Source: Frankiales bacterium (GTDB lineage: Bacteria; Actinomycetota; Actinomycetes; Mycobacteriales; SCTD01). Taken from it: DNA of 10,402 bases. Shown here one piece after another: positions 6,011 to 10,402 of this stretch (within the stretch, counting starts at the first letter, position 1; each line of letters opens with the position of its first letter). Where the stretch lies: assembly GCA_025464915.1 (NCBI GenBank), contig JAODNF010000179.1, positions 1-10,402 on the forward strand, written 5' to 3'. The notes beneath the pieces were generated by a model, which saw nothing but the letters and a program-made list of their open reading frames with translations, did no database searches and had not been told where the DNA came from. The translations under genes were made by a program, and so were the position numbers.

Positions 6011-7350
6011 AGCAGCTGGCGGACATCGTCGGTGCCGAGCACGTCCTCACCGACCCTGATCTCAAGGCGTCCTACGAGACGGACTGGACCCAGCGCTTCA
6101 CCGGGTCGGCCCTCTGCGTCGTGCGCCCGGCCTCCACCGAGGAGGTCGCCGCGGTCCTGCGGGCCTGCGCGGCTGAGGGCCTGAAGGTCACGGTCCAGGG
6201 CGGCAACACCGGTCTGGTCGGCGGCGGTGTCCCCGCGGGCGGCGACGTTCTCGTGTCGCTGACCCGGCTGTCGACCCTCGGCACGGTCGACCCGGCTTCC
6301 GCGCAGGTCACCGTCGGCGCGGGCGTCACGCTGGCTGCGCTGCAAGGGATCGCGCGAGACGCCGGCTTCGACGTCGGGGTCGACCTCGCTGCACGCGACT
6401 CAGCCACGATCGGCGGGCTGATCGCGACGAACGCCGGCGGCATCCGGGTCCTTCGCTACGGCTCGATGCGCCAGCAGGTCGTCGGGCTCACGGCAGTGCT
6501 TCCCGACGGCTCGGTCTTCTCCCGGATGGCGGGCCTCGAGAAGGATGGGACCGGGTACGACCTGATGGGCCTGATCGCTGGCTCCGAGGGCACCTTGGCG
6601 ATCGTCACGGAGGCCCGGGTGCGGCTGGTGCCCAGGTTCAGGGCGCGCGCCGTCGCTCTGCTCGCGTTCTCCTCGACCCAGGCCGCTGTCGACGTACTGC
6701 CTGGTCTGCGGTCCTCGCTCCCGTCCCTGGCCGCCGCCGAGCTCTTCTACGCCCCGGGTCTCGCGCTGGTCCGCAAGCACAGCGGCCTGGCTGCGCCGTT
6801 CCCGGAGGAGCACGAGGCCTACCTGCTGGTCGAGTGCGCAGACCTCACGGACCCGACGTCCTTGCTCGTCCAGGCGGTGGAGACGGCCGACGGCCTGGTC
6901 GACGCGCGCATCGCGGACGACGCCGCGGGGCAGCGCGCGCTGTGGGCCTACCGCGAGACGCACACCGAGTCGATCAGCGCCGAGGGCGTGCCCGTGAAGC
7001 TCGACGTGTCGGTCCCCGTGAGGTCGCTGCCGTCGCTCGTGGAGCGGCTCGCGCCCACGATCGCCGGCGTCGCGCCGTCAGCGCGACCCATCGTGTTCGG
7101 GCACGTCAACGAGGGCAACCTCCACGTCAACGTCCTCGACGCCGGGGACCTCCACGAGGAGGTGAGCGACGCCGTGCTGCGGTTGGTCGCCTCCCTCGAC
7201 GGGTCGATCAGCAGCGAGCACGGCGTCGGCCGCGCGAAGGTCCCGTGGCTGAGCCTGTCGCGGTCAACCGTGGAGATCGAGACCATGCGGTCCATCAAGG
7301 CCGCCCTCGACCCGCACGGCCTGCTGAACCCCGGCGTCCTGTTCCCGTGA
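6007..7350 (+). CDS. FAD-linked 2-hydroxyacid dehydrogenase, likely D-2-hydroxyglutarate dehydrogenase
   Basis: This 447-residue flavoprotein belongs to the GlcD/D-lactate dehydrogenase/D2HGDH family. The FAD-binding PCMH-type domain spans about 35-212, with VQGGNTGLVGGGVP (63-76) as the pyrophosphate loop. The C-terminal domain has GHVNEGNLHVNV (365-376), SSEHGVGRAK (402-411) and the closing signature DPHGLLNPG (435-443). His366, His373 and Glu404 are the expected metal ligands. Arg316, Thr320 and Lys331 have the R-x3-T-x10-K spacing that I recall for the substrate carboxylate pocket of human D2HGDH, and VKLDVSVPV resembles its YKYDLSLPV. The GTG start (6007) overlaps the serA stop, so translation is likely coupled. 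This context favours D-2-hydroxyglutarate over lactate or glycolate as substrate. Glycolate oxidase would normally bring GlcE/GlcF partners, which are absent. The family call is firm; the substrate is inferred. Confidence 0.9.
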   Translation: MKQLADIVGAEHVLTDPDLKASYETDWTQRFTGSALCVVRPASTEEVAAVLRACAAEGLKVTVQGGNTGLVGGGVPAGGDVLVSLTRLSTLGTVDPASAQVTVGAGVTLAALQGIARDAGFDVGVDLAARDSATIGGLIATNAGGIRVLRYGSMRQQVVGLTAVLPDGSVFSRMAGLEKDGTGYDLMGLIAGSEGTLAIVTEARVRLVPRFRARAVALLAFSSTQAAVDVLPGLRSSLPSLAAAELFYAPGLALVRKHSGLAAPFPEEHEAYLLVECADLTDPTSLLVQAVETADGLVDARIADDAAGQRALWAYRETHTESISAEGVPVKLDVSVPVRSLPSLVERLAPTIAGVAPSARPIVFGHVNEGNLHVNVLDAGDLHEEVSDAVLRLVASLDGSISSEHGVGRAKVPWLSLSRSTVEIETMRSIKAALDPHGLLNPGVLFP

Positions 7351-7406
7351 ATGGACACTGCGCTGCGGATTTCAGGCTGAAAAGCGCAGCGCAGTGTCCA
7401 TTCGCG
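7346..7406. terminator. Very long perfect hairpin between convergent genes
   Basis: Arms 7346-7367 and 7385-7406 pair over 22 bases with one G-T wobble (7348/7404). The central 18 bases (7350-7367 AATGGACACTGCGCTGCG) are perfect. The interior adds a tandem G-A/A-G mismatch, then a 5-bp stem (TTTCA/TGAAA, 7370-7374 with 7378-7382) around GGC, so the whole 61 bases fold as one rod. It includes the TGA stop of the flavoprotein gene (7348-7350) and ends 5 bases before the TAA of the convergent gene (7411-7413). It can work on both strands as a shared terminator, without a T-tract. Confidence 0.75.
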
Positions 7407-7410
7407 ACAG

Positions 7411-8118
7411 TTACGGGAGCAGGCGCCAGCCGATGCCGCGGACGGTGACGAGGGCGCCGCCCGCCTCGCCGAGCTTGGCGCGGAGCCGGCAGACGTGGAC
7501 GTCCAGGGCTCGGGTGGTCGCGGGGTAGACGTCGAGCAGGTCGGCCATCCGGTTGCGCGCGACGACGATCCCGCGCGCCTCGTGCAGCGCGGCCAGCACC
7601 TTGAACTCCTGCCGGGTCAGGTGCACCAGCTGGCCGCGTACCCGGACCTCCCAGCGGTCGACGTCGATCGACAGCAGCCGGTCGCCGGAGCGCTCACCGG
7701 CGGGCGTGCCGCCGGTGACGGTCGGCAGGCCGGCGTCCCGCCAGGCGACGAAACCGCCCTCGAGGTCGGTCGCGCGGGAGATGCCGAGCACCTGCAGGGT
7801 CGCCGCGGCGAGCGAGGACGTGTAGCCCTCGGAGCAGACCACGACGACCTCGAGGTCGTACGACGCCTCGGGGATGTGCGCCGACGAGGTCGGGTCCAGG
7901 CGCCACTCGAGGACGTTGCGCTCGAGGACCAGCGCGCCGGGGATCTCGCCCTCCCGCGCCCGCTGGGCGTGCGGGCGGATGTCGACGAGCAGGGCGCCCC
8001 TGCCCTGGGCGGCGAGCGCCCGGGCTGGGGAGTAGCGGTCGAGACCGGTGCGGGCATCCCACAGCAGGTCCTCGACCGAACGGGGGACGGGAAGGGCGCG
8101 GAGCGCGGTCACGGTCAT
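7411..8118 (-). CDS. Rhodanese domain fused to OmpR/PhoB-type winged-helix DNA-binding domain
   Basis: The protein has 235 residues and two clear domains. The rhodanese fold (about 22-136) has LLVDIRP (43-49), EGEIPGALVLERN and an active-site loop at Cys95 (CSEGYTSS), then DLEGGFVAWRDAGLP. Rhodaneses carry sulfane sulfur as a cysteine persulfide. After a short linker, residues about 147-234 form a complete PhoB-like winged helix: LTRQEFKVLAAL (167-178), recognition helix TTRALDVHVCRLRAKL (201-216) and wing VTVRGIGWRLLP (224-235). The receiver domain normally joined to such an effector is absent. Only two cysteines occur: Cys95 in the rhodanese loop and Cys210 in the recognition helix. The start is ATG 8118, overlapping the cysteine dioxygenase stop as TGATG, so the two are probably coupled. 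Actinobacterial rhodaneses beside cysteine dioxygenase that I know of end before the winged helix. The role is inferred as a sulfur-responsive transcription factor; it could be an enzyme whose DNA-binding domain provides autoregulation. Confidence 0.9.
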   Translation of the reverse strand: MTVTALRALPVPRSVEDLLWDARTGLDRYSPARALAAQGRGALLVDIRPHAQRAREGEIPGALVLERNVLEWRLDPTSSAHIPEASYDLEVVVVCSEGYTSSLAAATLQVLGISRATDLEGGFVAWRDAGLPTVTGGTPAGERSGDRLLSIDVDRWEVRVRGQLVHLTRQEFKVLAALHEARGIVVARNRMADLLDVYPATTRALDVHVCRLRAKLGEAGGALVTVRGIGWRLLP

Positions 8119-8573
8119 CAGGCCACCTCGGGCTGGTCGGTGAGGACCTGGGAGGAGCGCGTCAGCACGCCTTCCTGCAGGTCCCAGAAGTTCATCTCGG
8201 TGAGGGCGGGGGCATAGGCGTGGATGCTGATCGCCGGGCCGCTCGAGCGGTTCCCGACGTCATGCACCGCACCGGGTGGGACGTAGGACACCTGCCCCCG
8301 CGTGAGGTTGCGGGGAGCCCGCTTGCCGTCGGACAGCCGCACCTCCTCCAGGGTTCCGGAGACGACTGTGAAGGCCGCGGCGGCCTCACCATGGTCGTGC
8401 AGGTCGGTGTTCTGGTCGGGCAGCCAGGTCAGCAGCCAGAGGTCGGCGGCGGGCAGCTGCGCCAACCGGTGCCAGTAGCGAGAGCCGGTGTCGAAGCGGA
8501 CGTGCTGGCGCCACAGCCGGGCGTCGCCGGCGACCGTGCTCACGGTGTCGACGAGCAGGGACAGGTCGAGCAT
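8118..8573 (-). CDS. cdo: Cysteine dioxygenase, bacterial Arg-type cupin
   Basis: This iron enzyme oxidises L-cysteine to cysteine sulfinate with O2 in the cytoplasm. The 151-residue protein is a single cupin. His59 and His61 (LHDHG) with His104 (GAVHDV) form the three-His iron site. Ser116, His118 and Tyr120 in SIHAY match the Ser-His-Tyr triad of rat enzyme (153/155/157). Arg36 (YWHRL) takes the place of the Arg that binds the cysteine carboxylate, which separates Arg-type cysteine dioxygenases from Gln-type mercaptopropionate dioxygenases. The residue equivalent to the mammalian cross-linking Cys93 is Ala66, so no Cys-Tyr cofactor is expected, as in most bacterial forms. The start is ATG 8573 with GAAGGAAG at 8588-8581. 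It is the first full gene of an operon with the rhodanese-winged-helix protein. Confidence 0.92.
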   Translation of the reverse strand: MLDLSLLVDTVSTVAGDARLWRQHVRFDTGSRYWHRLAQLPAADLWLLTWLPDQNTDLHDHGEAAAAFTVVSGTLEEVRLSDGKRAPRNLTRGQVSYVPPGAVHDVGNRSSGPAISIHAYAPALTEMNFWDLQEGVLTRSSQVLTDQPEVA

Positions 8574-8582
8574 GGGAGAGCT

Positions 8583-8594
8583 TCCTTCGAAGGA
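8583..8594 (-). promoter_or_regulatory. 12-base palindrome overlapping the cysteine dioxygenase ribosome binding site
   Basis: TCCTTCGAAGGA is a perfect palindrome. Its downstream half on the minus strand (GAAGGA) is the Shine-Dalgarno sequence, 9 bases before ATG 8573. In RNA it could form a 4-bp stem with a UCGA loop that hides the ribosome binding site. The stem is weak alone, so a regulatory role is a hypothesis linked to the leader features just upstream. Confidence 0.4.
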
Positions 8595-8604
8595 GAGGGT
8601 CGGA

Positions 8605-8622
8605 CTGAGGACAGGTCCTCAG
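8605..8622 (-). promoter_or_regulatory. Hairpin at the end of the leader ORF
   Basis: CTGAGGAC (8605-8612) and GTCCTCAG (8615-8622) are perfectly complementary, giving a 7-bp stem with a 4-base loop once the tight end opens. The TGA stop of the 23-codon leader ORF (8621-8619) lies inside one arm. A ribosome stopped or stalled at the preceding Cys or Arg codon would cover or melt the stem. This is the geometry of a translation-dependent switch. No U-tract follows, so control of cysteine dioxygenase translation fits better than transcription termination. Confidence 0.45.
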
Positions 8623-8690
8623 CGACAGGTCTCGTCGAAGGCGTCCGCGCGACGGCCCGGCCAGAAGGGCTCGAGGTTCGCGGTGGTCAT
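8619..8690 (-). CDS. Putative leaderless leader peptide, 23 residues, one Cys
   Basis: The ORF starts at ATG 8690 and ends at TGA 8621-8619. The peptide begins MTTANLEPFWPGRR and ends AFDETCR. A -10-like TTTAAT ends 7 bases before the ATG, so transcription would start at or near the A of the ATG. That is the leaderless arrangement usual for actinobacterial leader peptides. The only Cys is the second-last residue and uses TGT, the minor codon at this base composition. The stop codon lies in a hairpin, 45 bases before the cysteine dioxygenase ATG. It lacks the Cys run of mycobacterial cysteine attenuators and the RHxDL-type motif of some sulfur-gene leaders, so homology to these is not shown. 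Confidence 0.45.
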   Translation of the reverse strand: MTTANLEPFWPGRRADAFDETCR

Positions 8691-8697
8691 GCGAACC

Positions 8698-8728
8698 ATT
8701 AAACCACACTGATTGACTAGGTAATCAA
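8698..8728 (-). promoter_or_regulatory. Candidate promoter of the cysteine dioxygenase operon
   Basis: On the minus strand, -10-like TTTAAT (8703-8698) differs from TATAAT at one base. The best -35 is TTGATT (8728-8723), with a 19-base spacer that is a little long. This AT-rich patch (about 8693-8730) stands out sharply from the surrounding DNA. The predicted start of transcription coincides with the leader ORF ATG at 8690. Confidence 0.5.
8713..8728. promoter_or_regulatory. 16-base palindromic operator candidate between divergent units
   Basis: TTGACTAGGTAATCAA fits the symmetric pattern TTGAnTAnnTAnTCAA: 12 of 16 positions match its own reverse complement. It overlaps the -35 of the cysteine dioxygenase operon promoter and lies about 85 bases upstream of the potassium transporter. 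The TTGA...TCAA form resembles MarR-family operators. No MarR-type gene is in the window, and OmpR-type winged helices usually bind direct repeats, so the binding protein is unknown. Confidence 0.5.
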
Positions 8729-8812
8729 GAACTCGCCAAGGCGATCTGCGTCACGCGTCAAGAAGCCGTCAAGAGCGGCCCGCTCCCCGGGCATCGGTGC
8801 TGACGTGGTCCC

Positions 8813-10402
8813 GTGCTCGAGATCCCGAAGAGAGTCGTCGTCGGCCGCCCGCTCCGGAGCGACCGCCTCCACGACACGCTGCTGCCCAAGAAGCTCGCCC
8901 TGCCGGTGTTCTGCTCCGACCCGCTGAGCTCCGTCGCCTACGCCACCGAGCAGATCGTCCTGGTCCTCGGCCTCGGTGGCCTTGCCCTGCTCCACCTGAC
9001 GCCGTGGATCGCCGTCGGCGTCGTGGCCCTGCTCACGATCGTCGTCGCGTCCTACCGGCAGACCTGCTTCGCCTACCCCAACGGCGGTGGCGCGTACGCC
9101 GTCAGCCGCGAGAACCTCGGGGCCCGCGCGTCGCTCGTGGCCGCGAGCGCCCTGCTCGTCGACTACGTCCTCACCGTCGCGGTGTCCGTGGTCGCCGGCA
9201 TCGCCGCTGTCACCAGCGCCGTGCCCTCACTGGCCACGCACGCCGTCGCCCTGAGCGTGGTGGCCATCGTGGTGCTGACGATGGTCAACCTGCGCGGGGT
9301 GAAGGAGTCCGGTCGCGCCTTCGCGGTGCCCACCTACGGGTTCGTGGCGATCGTGCTGCTGATGCTCGCCTGGGCCGTGGGGAAGGCTGTGCTCGGTCAG
9401 CCCATCCAGGCCGAGAGCGCCGGCTGGACCGTGCGGCAGGTCCACCAGACCGGGGGTGCGCTGACCGCCTTCCTCGTCCTCCGTGCGTTCGCCAGCGGCT
9501 GCACGGCCCTGACCGGCGTCGAGGCCATCTCCAACGGCGTCCCGTCGTTCCGGAAGCCGAAGAGCAGGAACGCCGCCTCGACCCTCGTCGTCATGGGCGT
9601 GCTCGCGATCGTCATGTTCGTCGGCATCACCGTCCTCGCCGTCACGTCGCACGTGCACATGGCCGAGGACCCCGCCAACCTGCTCGGCGCGCCCGCCGGT
9701 CACGTGCAGCGGACTGCCCTGTCCCAGATCGGCATCGCGGTCTTCGGCCACGGGGTGCTCTTCTTCCTGCTCCAGGGCTTCACCGCCGCGATCCTCGTGC
9801 TGGCGGCGAACACGGCCTACAACGGGTTCCCGATGCTGTCGTCGCTGCTGTCCAAGGACGGCTACCTGCCGAGGCAGCTCGGCAAGCGAGGGGACCGGCT
9901 CGTGTTCAGCAACGGGATTGTCGCGCTCGCGCTGCTCTCCGTGCTCCTCGTCGTCGCGTTCGACGCCGACGTCACGAAGCTCATCCAGCTCTACATCATC
10001 GGCGTCTTCGTCAGCTTCACCCTGAGCCAGTGGGGGATGGTGCGGCACTGGCGGACCGTCAACCCGCCCGACAGGCGCCGCCTGCAGGCCCTCAACGGGG
10101 CAGGTGCTGCCGCGACCGGACTGGTCCTCGTGGTCGTGCTCGTCACCAAGTTCATCCACGGCGCCTGGATCGTGGTCGTCGCGATGCCGCTGCTCTTCCT
10201 GCTGATGCAGCGCATCCAACGGCACTACGAGCGGGTCGCTGCTGAGCTGCAGCCGACCCCGGGCGGTGTTCCCCTGCCGAGCCGCATCCACGGGGTCGTC
10301 CCCGTGAGCAAGCTGCACGAGCCGACCCTGCGCGCCCTGGCCTTCGCCCGCGCGACCCGGCCGCACGACCTGGTCGCCGTCACGGTCGAGGTCGACCACG
10401 AG
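8813..10402 (+). CDS. kimA: KimA-like high-affinity potassium transporter (APC superfamily), 3' end missing
   Basis: The 530 visible residues align closely with Bacillus subtilis KimA (YdaO), a proton-coupled potassium importer inhibited by c-di-AMP. They begin like its N-terminus (KRVVVGRPLRS) and run off the window's right edge. Asp36, Tyr43 and Asp117-Tyr118, important in KimA, occur at identical positions (SDPLSSVAYATEQ; LLVDYVLT). Glu237 (TGVEAISN) and Tyr394 (LIQLYIIGVF) match further ion-site residues. About 12 membrane segments lie between 45 and 465. A cytoplasmic USP-like domain starts near 490 (GVVPVSKL) and is incomplete here. The start is GTG 8813: an in-frame stop at 8801 leaves no earlier start, and the alignment with KimA fits. 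There is no good ribosome binding site. The 84 bases before it (8729-8812) show neither a clear plus-strand promoter nor a recognisable ydaO c-di-AMP riboswitch. A general amino-acid permease label is the less specific alternative. Confidence 0.88.
   Translation, partial: MLEIPKRVVVGRPLRSDRLHDTLLPKKLALPVFCSDPLSSVAYATEQIVLVLGLGGLALLHLTPWIAVGVVALLTIVVASYRQTCFAYPNGGGAYAVSRENLGARASLVAASALLVDYVLTVAVSVVAGIAAVTSAVPSLATHAVALSVVAIVVLTMVNLRGVKESGRAFAVPTYGFVAIVLLMLAWAVGKAVLGQPIQAESAGWTVRQVHQTGGALTAFLVLRAFASGCTALTGVEAISNGVPSFRKPKSRNAASTLVVMGVLAIVMFVGITVLAVTSHVHMAEDPANLLGAPAGHVQRTALSQIGIAVFGHGVLFFLLQGFTAAILVLAANTAYNGFPMLSSLLSKDGYLPRQLGKRGDRLVFSNGIVALALLSVLLVVAFDADVTKLIQLYIIGVFVSFTLSQWGMVRHWRTVNPPDRRRLQALNGAGAAATGLVLVVVLVTKFIHGAWIVVVAMPLLFLLMQRIQRHYERVAAELQPTPGGVPLPSRIHGVVPVSKLHEPTLRALAFARATRPHDLVAVTVEVDHE

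Noticed and set aside
7495..8702. Plus-strand open frames opposite the rhodanese and cysteine dioxygenase genes
   Set aside because: Both overlap genes with clear catalytic motifs, have no start context and no family resemblance.
8690..8812. ydaO-type c-di-AMP riboswitch before the KimA-like gene
   Set aside because: The space is too short once the divergent promoter is counted, and no multi-stem structure or conserved core could be seen by eye.
8797..10245. Plus-strand open frame of 482 codons starting at ATG 8797
   Set aside because: Its Arg/Pro-rich translation has no membrane segments. The frame starting at GTG 8813 aligns with KimA along its whole length, so this is a shifted-frame shadow.
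9227..10399. Minus-strand open frame of 390 codons opposite the potassium transporter
   Set aside because: Asp/Glu/His/Gln-rich antisense translation of transmembrane codons, with no motif.
1..10402. Prophage, integrase, insertion sequence, CRISPR or toxin-antitoxin system
   Set aside because: No transposase, integrase, regular spaced repeats or small toxin-like gene pairs. Base composition and gene style are uniform across the window apart from the short promoter patch near 8700.

Overview
This is a GC-rich (about 70%) window that reads as the chromosome of an actinobacterium. Nearly every third codon base is G or C, GTG starts are common, and gene pairs overlap by one to four bases. One small ORF looks leaderless, and the HtrA, rhodanese and FabI proteins have actinobacterial features. 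The genus cannot be fixed from the sequence alone; a Nocardioides-like or related lineage is a guess. I see no rRNA, tRNA, CRISPR array, transposase or integrase, so this looks like ordinary chromosome with some unusual regulatory architecture.

Layout. Bases 1-109 (+) are the 3' end of an enoyl-ACP reductase (FabI-type SDR). It faces a minus-strand envelope block: a GT-C membrane glycosyltransferase (197-2071), overlapped by 4 bases by a GT2 glycosyltransferase fused to a GtrA membrane domain (2068-3279). Further upstream on the same strand, separated by two tandem hairpins, lies a membrane-anchored HtrA/DegP-like serine protease with a PDZ domain (3444-4697). Divergent from htrA is a plus-strand pair overlapping by GTGA. 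Its first gene is an E. coli-type (short, ACT-domain) phosphoglycerate dehydrogenase serA (4814-6010). Its second is a GlcD-family FAD dehydrogenase (6007-7350) that I read as the likely D-2-hydroxyglutarate dehydrogenase partner of SerA. A very long hairpin (7346-7406) that includes the stop codon separates this pair from a convergent minus-strand operon.

That operon runs from an AT-rich promoter near 8700. It begins with a putative leaderless 23-residue leader peptide carrying one Cys codon, whose stop codon lies in a hairpin. Then come an Arg-type cysteine dioxygenase (8118-8573) and, overlapping it by one base, a rhodanese domain fused to an OmpR/PhoB-type winged helix (7411-8118). Divergent from it is a KimA-like potassium transporter (8813 to the window end, incomplete). 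A 16-base palindrome sits between the two divergent units.

How the genes fit together. The serA pair fits a thermodynamic coupling known from Pseudomonas: SerA turns 2-oxoglutarate into D-2-hydroxyglutarate while oxidising 3-phosphoglycerate, and the flavoprotein recycles it. The cysteine dioxygenase operon looks like a cysteine/sulfane-sulfur module in which a sulfur-carrying domain is wired directly to a DNA-binding domain, possibly with a cysteine-sensing leader peptide. This is the most novel-looking part of the window. The glycosyltransferase pair probably attaches a polyprenyl-phosphate-linked sugar to an envelope acceptor.
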